Shown: positions 47,506-58,226 of the stretch, piece by piece
How the letters are laid out: the number at the start of each line of letters is the position of its first letter
Numbering within the stretch: the stretch's first letter is position 1
Assembly: GCA_021018995.1 (NCBI GenBank)
Contig: CM037590.1
Span: 85,158,097 to 85,222,096 of the forward strand
Origin: Chloranthus sessilifolius
Lineage: Eukaryota > Streptophyta > Magnoliopsida > Chloranthales > Chloranthaceae
Direction: 5' to 3'
DNA length: 64,000 nt
Made by a program: the position numbers and the translations under genes
The notes under the pieces: generated by a model
Told to the model about the DNA's origin: nothing
Database searches by the model: none
The model's input: the letters and a program-made list of their open reading frames with translations, nothing else

Positions 47506-48759
47506 GTCGCGATGGAACTTGGCATTGGTCGGATGCGAGAGGACACAAGAGGAGTCCCAAGTCTTCATGCAATTCTGCTACGGCAGTAGTGTCTGGTGAT
47601 CATTATCCAGTGAGTAATTTGGGAAGAGGGATCTTTGCCTTAGCGATTGGACACAATCGAGCTTTCTCCCTTTTTCATGTGGCGTGAAAGGTGTTGTTTT
47701 AGCTTTTTGGGTGGTTATGCTTGCGATGGGATTCGGCTGAGCATAGTTAGCGGTAGGATGCTAGTTGGATATTTGCACGATAGGTATATCTTGTTTCTTT
47801 CTTTGGCCGATGTTGGGTTGTGTGAGATCACGTTGTGGTTGCATTGTAATTGGCTTTGTTTTTGGCTTCTCACGAGAGGATGTGTGGTGGCGTGATTGAT
47901 TTACCATGATGGGACTGGATATTGAGGTGGCGTCATGTGTGTGCATCTTATCGTGATGGGACATATGTGACGGGGTTACGCGATGGGTTGTAAGTGGCCG
48001 TGTTATTTTTTGAACAGCGTGTGAAGCCACGTAATGGGACAGGAGAATTTTGATCAAAATGGGGTGAAAAGGGTGTGAGGGTGGATTAATTGGGCTATTG
48101 GGCGCTTGGTACATGTCACTTAATATGATTGTGCGCCTGTTCCTGGCATGCGATCACAGGTTCGACGGGCCTTTTATGCGTATGTGAGTGTGTGTGTGAT
48201 TGTATTATGCGCTATAATCGTAGCGCGTGATCGAGGCATCACCAGGTCACTGGGTGGGCGACCTTTCGTATTGCATGATTCGTGTGAACCATTTAATGAG
48301 GTTACTCATATTGTACTTCACGCGTGATCGGAGCGTCGACAGGTCAGTGTACGGGTGACCTTTCATATTACGTGGCTCTGTTGGTACGCACTTTTTCTGG
48401 GTTGCTCTCAGTCCCCATTGAAACAGTGGCTCCAATTCTATTTAAGTAGACTCTAGCGATGCGGTGTTTGGAATGTTAGAAATAAAGGGTTTTCTAGGAA
48501 GGTTCCTAGTTTGTTGCGATCGCCAGCTGCAGATATTTAACGGCGCTACAACACGTCAATAATCACGCTTTGGAGCGGGTGTGGATTACTTCTTTACTAA
48601 ATCGTCTACCTACAAACGTCAACAGCTATGTCTTTTCTTATAATTTAGATAGTTTAATTCTTGCTCCCTTCCCCTATTATTATTGTGGCTTTAATTAGTT
48701 TAGACTTCCCAATTGTGCTATGAGTTTTTTTATGTGGGAATTTATTATAGTTTATTTAA

Positions 48760-49490
48760 TTTAGTATTCTAATTCTATCAGGAGTCTAATTAATTTTAGG
48801 TTCCTAGCACTACTAGAATTCTAATTAACATAATATCCTAATACTACTAAAAGTCCAATTAACATCGGTCTCCTAATTGTACTAGGAATGCAGGTGTATT
48901 AATTTTAATGAAACTTTAATTAAACCAAGCATGCTAGTTATACTGAAATTTTAAGTAAAGCACGTATACTAGTTGTACCAAAACTCTAATTGGAATAGAG
49001 AACTAATTTTACTAAAACACTAATTTAGGCAATGAATTAATTTTATATGAATAAAAAATAAAATAGAAAAATCTAATTGAGGGAAACAAACTAATTTAAT
49101 TAAAATTCTGATTAGAGTAATGAATTAATCGTACTTGAAATCTAATTAAAGCAATGAATTAATCATACTAAATTCTAATTAAAATAAAGGACTAATTTGA
49201 CTAGAATTTTAATCACATTGATGAATTAATTATACTAAGTTTCTAATTGAAATAAAAAGACGGATTACTGATACTGGGGTCTAATAAAGCGATGAATTAA
49301 CTAGGCTAGAATTATCTAATTAAAATAAAGGAACTAATTTTATTGGAATTCTGATCGAAGCAATTATTCTAAGGATTTAATTGAAATAAAGCGTGTAAAT
49401 TGACTATACTAAAATCCGAAGAAGAAATTATGAAACTGATATTATAATCCTAATTCAAGCAACTAAGTAATTTTTAGAAACGGGGGTTTG
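48760..49490. repeat. AT-rich degenerate tandem repeat in Tat U5 (right copy)
   Basis: Units are like those at 19125-19830 (CTAATTAAAATAAAGGA, GCAATGAATTAAT). It aligns with that array unit by unit over much of its length. Confidence 0.65.
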
Positions 49491-50669
49491 GGCCCGCTAT
49501 GCTAAGGAGGATTGGACTCGTTCCCGAGTACCCTCCGTAAGCTCCCTTGGGCAAATCGGGTGGCTGAGATTAAAGATAAATTAGATTCATGATGATAAAA
49601 TAGTATTTTTGGATTTTTCAAAGTTGATTTCGGAGTAATAATTATGAGTGAAATTGAGAAACTAAAATTATAGAAACTAAAATTAATATTTAGGATTCTT
49701 AGAAATATTAAACTAAGAAATTAAATTTAAATTTAAATTTCTAGGACTGAATTCGGGTCCAAAATCAGAAAAATCAGATCGTATGATTAAAGACTGGTTC
49801 TAGAATCCAAGGACTAGAACTGGAAATTAATGATAGGATTGGAAATTGAGATTTTAGAACGGAATTAAAGCCTAGGGTCGGTAAATTAGACCGTTGGATT
49901 AAGGGCTGGTTTTAAATTTGCAAAACTAGAACCAGATATAAAAATATTTGCGATCTAAAAAAGGTGATACGGTCTCAGACTGAAAATTAAAACCTATGAT
50001 TAAAACTAAGAGGAATATCCTACATCTAAAACTATGATTTTTACCTAGGACCAGGGCTGCAGAGAGAAACCTCGAAGATTCTACCCTTGAAATTGGAGAT
50101 CATGGTTAGGTTGTTCAATGTGCTCATTCTCGAAGTTCTCTGGTTTCGGAATCCCAAAAAAAGTTTGTTCTCTCTCAAAATTGCCAGCCTCCTTCGGGGC
50201 AAATTAGAAAAAAATCTTTTAGAGGTTTTTCTCCAATTAAACGCCCTGTTTCAGGCATTTAACTAGATTGCTCACCAGTCTCCTGGTGCTTAATTGCTTT
50301 AGTCAGTCGCCGACTCAGTGAGCGACCGACTTGCTCAGCGAGTTTCCTAGTCCTAATAGCGTTAGAACTAATTGCGCACCCATTTTGGGGTGCGTAATCC
50401 ACTTAAGCGCCACTCTCGAAGTGTTTAATGTAGGAAACTTAGAGATCAAGGACGGTGAGGCTATGCCGGGCGTAGGCCAATTGCGTGCTGGTGATGGGGC
50501 ACTCAATCCGATCGTGCATCTCATGATAGACACATGATCGAGTCTCGAGTTTGTCTAGGGAAAGGAAGTCTGGTCAGAGAAGGGACTGATTGCGCGCTTG
50601 TGATTTGGCGTGCAATCGAATTGAGCGCTTGATTTTAGGCGCTTAATTTGGGGTTGTCCGGGTCTGGGT

Positions 50670-51062
50670 CAGGCTTGAAATGCCAAGCTATTGTTTCAAC
50701 CTGCATTTCGATTATATATTATTGTTTCCCTATGTTGGGATCTGAGCCACAGAGCTATTATTTCACCCTGTGTTTAGCCATGTACTATTGTTTCAATGCA
50801 TGGTTCCCGCGTTAGGGTTAGGGGGTTTAAAATGCGAGACTATTATTTCAGTCTATATCCCAACTATATACTATTGCTTTAGTATATAGTCTCCCTATGT
50901 CGGGATCTGAGCCACAGAGCTATTATTTCAGCTTGTGTTCTGCCATGTACTATTATTTCCTTGCATGGGTCTCACGTCGGGGGTATGGGGCCTGAGCCAC
51001 AGAACTATTGTTTAAGCCTGTGCCCAGCCATATACTATTGTTTTTGTATATGGTCCCAATTG
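50670..51062. repeat. Hairpin array with ATTRTTTC loop, right Tat LTR
   Basis: About ten units in the same order as in the middle LTR. Several stems are less perfect (for example CCATGTACT paired with ATGCATGG), but the loop word persists. Confidence 0.75.
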
Positions 51063-51109
51063 GGGTTATGGGGTCAAAGGTTGATCGAACAGATTTGTAT
51101 GTTCTGAGA

Positions 51110-51215
51110 GGGCAAAATGGGAGTGTCTGCAGATGCCCCTCTTCGGCGTGCTCTTGCGAAGTAAGAATGCATCGAAGAAGTAGACACCCCTCATTTGAGG
51201 TGTCTTCTCGTTTCT
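51110..51215. repeat. Conserved fold-back block, right Tat LTR
   Basis: Contains GTAGACACCCC opposite GGGAGTGTCTGC, with TTCGGCGTG and CATCGAAGAAG inside. Homologues are at 13365-13460 and 33105-33190. Confidence 0.65.
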
Positions 51216-53037
51216 TTTGGAAAATCACAAATGTGTACTGGGGATGCTGACATGACATGCTTAGCTTTCTTTTCTATCAACGCAAGCTAAAATGGAGCCT
51301 TTGAAGGGAAAATGATAGCTATCGAAGGGCACATTTCGAATCTGTGGGTGCATGGCGCAACTCGTCGCATGGTGCGGGCTAACAGAGGGATTTTATACAA
51401 TCAAGATACCGGGGCGTCAATCAAATTTCCAAAATAAGGTCCAGAGACCGATAATAATAAAATGAAGTATCATGTAATATCGAAGGCTTTTGCAAGTCAT
51501 GTCAGACCGGGGGCGTCATTGCTCACACCAATGCACGTCAAGCGTTCCTTTTCCAATAGGCATTTGTAAGTTCTTAGATTAAATATACTCAATATTTAGT
51601 TTCCCAGGGGAATGGCCGGTTTGGGTTGGTAATTGAGGTGGGGTCTTGTGAGGTGTGCTCAATTGAATTCTGCGCAGTGGCGCGTGCGCTTGATTCATCT
51701 GGAGTCGGCCTCTAAGTTGGGAATTCTAGTGCTAATGTGTCTGAACAAATGATTCTGTGTAGTGGCGTATGCATTTGATCCAATTCTGCACAGTGGGATA
51801 TGCACTTGATTGTGAGTTCAGGGGTCTTGAGAGTTGAAGGTCAGGTTTAAGTATAATTTATTGTGCGCGGGTGATGGGGCGCTTAATCAGTTCTTATTTT
51901 TTTGGCATTTGAAGAAAGGAGAATCGGGTCTATTTATCTTGTTGCATTGCTCTTCTTTTCTTCCCTTTTTTTTCTTTTATTTTTTTATAATATTTTTAGT
52001 AAGGGGATTTTGAAAATTTGAGAGTTTTGAAAATTTAAAATTTTAGGGATTTTAACTTAAGATCAATTCGGTGGTAAAATAACGAAAAATGTGGCTTCCA
52101 AGACGTCGCTGAGCAAATCCACCGGTACGGGATTTGTAGACCCGACCATTATTATGGTTGTCAAGAAAACACTTGGCATGTCGGATACTCCGTCTAACCT
52201 TTTCGGCGAGTACTGATGATTGTCTCTTATAGGAGGACTACAGTAATTCGCAAGTCCAGAGAGACAGGTTTGGAAAATATTTGACTTAATCATAGCTAAC
52301 TATATATATTTATGAGGAATATCGAGTAAAACAAAAAAGTGGGTAGTACTTACTTGGGGGTGATACTTAGCTGGATGGGGTGTAGCTTGTGTGGTTCACG
52401 ATGGGATTGGTGGGATGTTGGGGGTGGTACCCCAATGGGACTTCAGAGCTTCTCTTCGGGTCTGCTGTGGTTGGGATTGGCAGTCACCGGTGTGATAAAA
52501 CGTCTTGGAGGAATGATGTCCCGATGGGACCTAGGGGTTCTCCCTTTCTTTGGCTGCGTGCTGGGTGAGTCCTGGTGGGACGTGGGGATCAATTCGGCAG
52601 AGAGAGAGAGCCCTTTGCCTTAGCGATGGGAGATGCTCAAGCTTTCCCTCTCTTTATCATACGGTGTGGCATGTGCTGTCTGAGCTCTTTTTTTTTAGGT
52701 AATGATGTTTGCGATGGGATATCAACTAAGCGTAGTTAGCGGTGGCGTGCTCGCATTCTAGGGAGATTTGCTTTCGACTTCTCGTGATGGGTCATGAGGG
52801 TATGGTTAATTTATTATGATGGGACTGGATATTCAGGTGATATCGCATGTGTACATGTTATCGCGATGGGAACGGATGCTACCGATGCTTCCTTCTCATG
52901 CAAGAGTATGCGATGGGACGGGTGAGTAGGCCTTTCTTTTCTATCAGAACAGCTTGTGAGGCTACGCGATGGGACAGAAGAATTTTGGCCAAGATGGCAT
53001 ACAAAGGTGTGAGGGTGTAAATTTCATCCAAAGTCAG

Positions 53038-53470
53038 GTATTGCGCGCCTATTTTTGGGCGTGCGATCTCAAGCTTGAGGGTTCGTTTATGCATTTTTGA
53101 GTGTGCGTGTCATTGTGTTATGCGCTATAACCATAGTGCGTGATCAAGACATCACCAGGTCAGTGTACGGGTGACCTTTCAGGTCGCACGATGGCAGTGT
53201 GTCATTTGATAAATTTGTGCGGTTCATGGAGTGCACACGATCGGTCGCACGGTTGGTGCAGGCGATGGCTTATTTGTGCACCTCGGTTAGGGCGTGTCAT
53301 TGTGTTATGTGCTATAACCGTAGTGCGTGATCGAGACGTCACCAGGTCAGTGTACGGGTGACCTTTCAGGTCGCGCACTACGAGTATAGCGCATAAGACA
53401 ATGACACGCACACTCAGAAATGCATAACAAGCTTGAGATCGCACGCTCGAAAATAGGCGTGCAATCGTAT
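53038..53470. repeat. ~100-base inverted pair at the end of tandem unit 1
   Basis: 53038-53140 (GCGCGCCTATTTTTGGGCG ... CTATAACCATAGTGCG) recurs inverted at 53373-53470, with ~230 bases between the arms. A direct copy of the GTCACCAGGTCAGTG part lies in the loop. Confidence 0.85.
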
Positions 53471-54429
53471 TATGCGAACCATCGGTACGAGATTTGTAGA
53501 CCTAACTGTTATTATGGTTGTCAAGATGACACATGGCATGTCGGATACTTTGTCTAACCTTCTTAGCGAGTACTGATGATTATCTCTTATGGGAGGACTA
53601 CAGTAATTCGCGAGTCGAGAGAGACGGGTTTGGAAAATATTTGACTTAATCATAGCTAACTATATATATTTATGAGGAATATCGAGTAAAACAAAAAAGT
53701 GGGTAGTACTTACCTGGGGGTGATACTTACCTGGATGGCGTGTATCTTGTGTGGTTTGCGATGGGACTGGTGGGATGTTGGGGGTGGTACCCCAATGGGA
53801 CTTTGGAGCTCTCTTCTCTTCGGGTCTGCTGTGGTAGGGATTGGCAGTCACCGGTGTGATAAAACGTCTTGGAGGAATGATGTCCCTATAGGACTTGGGG
53901 GTTCTCCCTTTCTTTGGCTGCGTACTGGGTGAGTCCTGGTGGGACGTGGGGATCAATTCCGGAGAGAGAGGGAGCCCTTTGCCTTAGCGATGGGAGATGC
54001 TTAAGCTTTCCCTCTCTTTATCATACGGTGTGGTATGTGTTGTCTAAGCTCTTTTTTTTTAAGTAATGATGTTTGCGATGGGATGTCGACTAAGCGTAGT
54101 TAGCGGTGGCGTGCTCACGTTCTCAGGAGATTTGCTTTCAGCTTCTCGCGATGGGTCATGAGGGTATGGTTAATTTATTATGATGGGACTGGATATTGAG
54201 GTGATATCGCATATTTACACGTTATTGCGATGGGGACGGGTGCTGTTGATGCTTCCTTCTCATGCAAGGGTATGCAATGGGACAGGTGAGTATGCGTTTC
54301 TTTTCTATCAGAACAGCTTGTGAGGCTATGCGATGGGACTGAAGAATTTTGGACAAGATGGGATACAAAGGTGTGAGAGTGTAAATTTCGTCCAAAGTCA
54401 GGTATTGCACACCTATTTTAGATCGCTCA

Positions 54430-54880
54430 ATACAATTGCGCGCCTATTTTCGAGCGTGCGATCTCAAGCTTGAGGGTTCATTTACGCATTTTTGAGTGTG
54501 CGTGTCATTGTGTTATGCGCTATAACTGTAGTGCGTGATCGAGACATCACTAGGTCAGTGTACGGGTTACCTTTTAGGTCGCGCGGTGGCAATGTGTCAT
54601 TTGATAATTTTGTGCGGTTCATAGAGTGCGCGCGATCAGAGCATCGCATGATTGGCGCGGGCGATGGTTTATTTGCACACTTTGGTTAGGGCGTGTCATT
54701 GTGTTATGCGATATAACCATAGTGCGTGATCGAGATGTCACCAGGTTAGTGTACCGGTGACCTTTCAGGTTGCGCACTACGATTATAGCACATAACACAA
54801 TGACACACTCAGAAATGAGTAAACGAACCCTCAAGCTTAAGATCGCAAGCCCGAAAATAGGCGTGCAATTATATTGAGTG
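54430..54880. repeat. ~105-base inverted pair at the end of tandem unit 2
   Basis: 54430-54534 recurs inverted at 54772-54880, with the same arm content and the same junction as unit 1. Unit 3 (near 55840-55935) has only the direct arm. Confidence 0.85.
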
Positions 54881-56131
54881 ATCCACCGATACGGGATTTG
54901 TAGACCCAACCATTATTATGGTTGTCAAGATCACACTTGGCATGCCGGATACTCCGTCTAACCTTCTTAGCGAGTATTGATGATTGTCTCTTATGGGAGG
55001 ACTACAGTAATTCGCAAGTCGAGAGAGACGGGTTTGGAAAATATTTGACTTAATCATAGCTAACTATATATATTTATGAGGAATATCGAGTAAAACAAAA
55101 AAGTGGGTAGCACATACCTGGGGGTGATACTTACCTGAATGGCGTGTAGCTTGTGTGGTTCACGATGGGACTGGTGGGATGTTGGGGGTGGTACCCCAAT
55201 AGGACTTCGGAGCTTTCTTCTGTTCGGGTCTGCTATGCTAGGGATTGGCAGTCGCCGGTGTGATTAAACGTCTTAGAGGAATGATGTCTCGATGGGACCT
55301 AGGGGTTCTCCCTTTCTTTGGCTGTGTGTTGGGTGAGTCCTGGTGGGATTTGGGGATGAATTTGGGAGAGAGAAAGCCCCTTTCCTTAGTGATGGGAGAT
55401 GCTCAAGCTTTTTGTCTCTTTATCATATGGCGTAGCATGTGCTGTCTAAGCTTTTTTTTTTCAGGTAATGATGTTCGCGATGGGATGTCGACTGAGCGTA
55501 GTTAGCGATGGCGTGCTCGCGTTCTCGGGAGATTCGCTTTCGGCTTCTCGCAATGGGTCATGAGGGTATGGTTAATTTATTATGATGAGACTGGATATTG
55601 TGGTGTTATTGCATGTGTACACGTTATCACGATGGGGACGGGTGCTGCCGATGCTTCCTTCTCATGCAAGGGTATGCGATGAGACGGGTGAGTAGGCCTT
55701 TCTTTTCTATCAAAACAGCTTGTGAGGCTACGCGATGGGACTGAAGAATTTTGGCCAAGATGGGATACAAAGGGGGTGTAAATTTTGTCCAAAGTCAGGT
55801 ATTGCGCGCCTATTTTAGATCACTCAATACGATTGCGCGCCTATTATCGGGTGTGCGATCTCAAGCTTGAGGTTTCATTTACGCATTTCTGAGTGTGCAT
55901 GTCATTGTGTTATGCGCAATAACCGTAGTGCGTGATCGCGGCGGCAGTGTGTCATTTGATAAATTTGTGTCATTCATGGAGTGCGCGCGATCGAAGCATC
56001 GCACAATTGGCGTGGACGATGGCTTATTTGCGCACTTTGGTTAGGGTGTGCGCTTTGGATTGTGCGCATCGTGTGTGGCGTGTGATTTGGTTAAACGCCT
56101 GTGCTTTGGCACGTGATTGAGTCCACACTTT

Positions 56132-56650
56132 CTATAAGCGAGGGAGCTTTCATTTTTTGTTATTCTCTGGTTTAGTCTAGAGTTTTGACCTTTTCTGGAT
56201 ATTTTGTTTTCTGAAATTCATGTTTTAGTGATATCTGGCGATCTAAGTGTTCGATTGGGATGTCATTTCTTCTTATATTCGTTATTTCATGTGATCTTCA
56301 TCCTGAGGAGATGCTCGTGGACTGTGTCATTTTGGAAGTGGGCAGTATTGGGAATTAGAGCACTAGTCTTCACATTGGTCCTTTTTAGGGAGCGGTGAAG
56401 GCAGCGTTGAGGAAGCGGCGATAGAGGAGGTGAAGATAGCAAAAGAGAAGGAGTAAAAAGTGGAGGGATGTGTTTCCCAACCAATTCTCCCTGAAGTCTC
56501 TGATTGGACCCTCCGAATGGAATCTACTCCTCGCTTCGTCTCAGTTTTGAACTCAGTCTTCATTTTGGATTGTAGGTTAAAATTTTAGGTTTCTGTTTTG
56601 AGTTGTAAATTCAGGAGGTATGCCACTGGTGATACTTGTAAAATTTTAAA
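56132..56650 (+). other. Gene-like module 1 of right Tat element
   Basis: CTATAAGC (56132-56139) is followed by a leader with words shared with the PMD leader (TTAGTGATAT...CGATCTAAGTGTTCG...GATGTCATTTC). An acceptor-like CCTTTTTAG precedes GGAGCGGTGAAGG, and the 3'-end motif GGAGGTATGCC lies at 56614-56624. It mirrors 10262-10804. No protein domain is recognised. Confidence 0.45.
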
Positions 56651-57659
56651 TTATAAGTAAAGAGGCATTTTTTTGTTTCGTCGTGCTTGTTTATTCGTTT
56701 AAACTTGTTAGCAAATTAGTTGGAATTATGTGATTTGTTTGACTTATTTTAGGGTTTAGTTTAGCTTGAAGTTCAGTTTGTTTTTATGGGGTTTGTTTAG
56801 AGGGTTTACTTGGTTCCGGTGGGTTTGGTTGGGGCATTTTTCTTGGCGGGGTCCCGAACAATTTAGTGTTTCATTTTTTAGAGTGAAGTCTAAGGTATTT
56901 TGTTCTAGTCTTTTGTTTGACTTCAGGTGACACTTGTTAAAAAGGTATGAGTTTTCAAAAGTTTTGGATGGGTGTTAAGTGTTCAAATCTTAGCGGCTTG
57001 TTTACTTTGCTTTGGGATTTGTGTTTCCTTGAAGGGGTAAGTATTGTGTGATTATTGGTTCATCTGGGTTTATCATGGATTGTGGTCTTTCACGGGGATA
57101 TGGGTTTATTTGGGATTTTTGGTTTCCCAAATAAATCAGGATTCGTGCATTGCCTGAAAGTGGGGATTTTAAGTTTCTTGTTTTAAGTTATATATTCGGA
57201 GGGTATGCCCTCGGTGTATTTTGTAATTATTTTATTTATTTATGAAGTGATTATATTTTTTATTTCATTTGTAAATTCAGGTTTAGTTTATTTTGTAGCT
57301 TATTTGATTTATTGAGTGCGAGGTTTACTTGTTTAATTTTTTTATTTTGGATCGGGGCACATTATGAGCATTTTTTTATTTTGACTTAGTTTGGGCTTAG
57401 TTGGATGGTATGAACAATGGGGATATTTTTCTTGTTTAGTTTCGCCTTAGTTGGGGCAAGTTTTTTTTGTTTAGTTTTGGTTGGAGTGTGTAAACGGTGT
57501 CGGGGCATTTATTTTGGTTTGGTCTTAGTCTGGAGCATCTTCTTTTAGTTATCGGGGTGTGTATTTCTTTAAGTCTGGAATGTTTTGAATCAGGTTTAAC
57601 AAGGGCGTGGTTTAGGCTAATAATTAGTGTCGGAGATCATCCAATTTAGGCCTGTGAAT
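56651..57659. other. T-rich spacer with a second 3'-end motif
   Basis: It holds GGAGGGTATGCCC (57198-57210), the counterpart of the module 2 end in the left element; the body of module 2 is absent here. The rest is T/G-rich (GTTTAGTTTTGG, TTGGGGCA words) with no gene. Confidence 0.55.
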
Positions 57660-58040
57660 GTGCTGTCCTGGGCAAAATTGCGCGCTTCACTTCGAGCGCA
57701 TAAATTAATTGCGCGTTAGAGGGTGAGCGCGCGTTCAAAGCGTCAAAATGTCTTTAAGCGCCATTTTTCGGTCATTTGACCGAGTTAAATGCTTGGTACC
57801 GGGCGTGTAATTAGGGCGGTGGCTTGTCACGATACGGGTGACCATTGGCATTCGAGCGTCACTGTGTGGACACTTGAAGCGATAACGCGCTTATAGGCTG
57901 CATAGAACCAGATAGTCAGGTTGGTTTTAGCGGGCAACAATTAGGTTATGTGCTCAAGACCGGTCATGTGATCAGAATTAAGCACGATGACAGCGGTGCG
58001 TGATTGGTTTGAGTGCATGAATTTATGTGTGCGATTTTGG
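57660..58040. repeat. GCGC/TAAT motif array upstream of right PMD promoter
   Basis: GCGCGCTTC, GCGCATAAATTAATTGCGCG, AAGCGCC and GGCGTGTAATTAG half-sites run up to the TATA box. Mirrors 7926-8290. Confidence 0.6.
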
Positions 58041-58046
58041 CATGTC

Positions 58047-58056
58047 CTATAAATAG
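58047..58056 (+). promoter_or_regulatory. TATA box of right PMD gene
   Basis: CTATAAATAG lies ~170 bases before the start codon at 58227, identical in sequence and spacing to 7914-7923. Confidence 0.7.
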
Positions 58057-58226
58057 TTCAAAACTTTTCATTTTTTGTCGCGTGATCCGTTTTAGTCTTT
58101 GATTCTTTGTTTCCTTATTTCTTTGTGCTCTAATTTTCATATTTTCGTGATATTTTGCTATCCGACCATCTGTTTCGGGCGTCGTTTCCTTTGCTCTCTT
58201 CAATTTTTTGAGCTCTTCGTTCTAGG

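Larger units (their letters stand above)
18745..48378 (-). mobile_element. Middle Tat LTR, split by Tekay and Athila insertions
   Basis: The LTR parts are 18745-21084, 32668-34379 and 47506-48378, about 4.9 kb in total. It ends (sense -) at 18745 as the reverse of TATTGGTG, the counterpart of ACCAACA at the left element's end. Its other end is cut at 48378, where the right Tat element begins, so the LTR start is missing. Removing the two insertions and one copy of each target duplication gives a sequence collinear with the right Tat LTR. It contains the hairpin array, the GCGATGGGAC words, the fold-back block, a TATA box (20558-20551) and the AT-rich U5. Confidence 0.75.
52030..56030. repeat. 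Tandem triplication of a ~1.4-kb unit in the right Tat LTR
   Basis: The phrase GATTTGTAGACC(C) followed by TTATTATGGTTGTCAAGA starts units near 52120, 53493 and 54889 (periods ~1.37 and ~1.40 kb). Each unit repeats the GGGTGGTACCCCAAT block (near 52423, 53785 and 55185), the GCGATGGGAC words and the CAAGCTTGAG region. The third unit is followed by unique sequence leading to module 1. The left and middle Tat LTRs have the unit once. Confidence 0.9.
48379..56100 (-). mobile_element. 3' LTR of right Tat element, enlarged (start unresolved)
   Basis: It is collinear with the middle Tat LTR from 48379 (TGTTGGTACGC) through the AT-rich U5 repeat (48760-49490), conserved island (49495-49570), GCGC array (50225-50660), hairpin array (50670-51062), fold-back block (51110-51215) and GCGATGGGAC zone. 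The last zone is expanded by a ~1.4-kb triplication at about 52030-56030. The sense start is not resolved; the right limit given is approximate. Confidence 0.6.
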
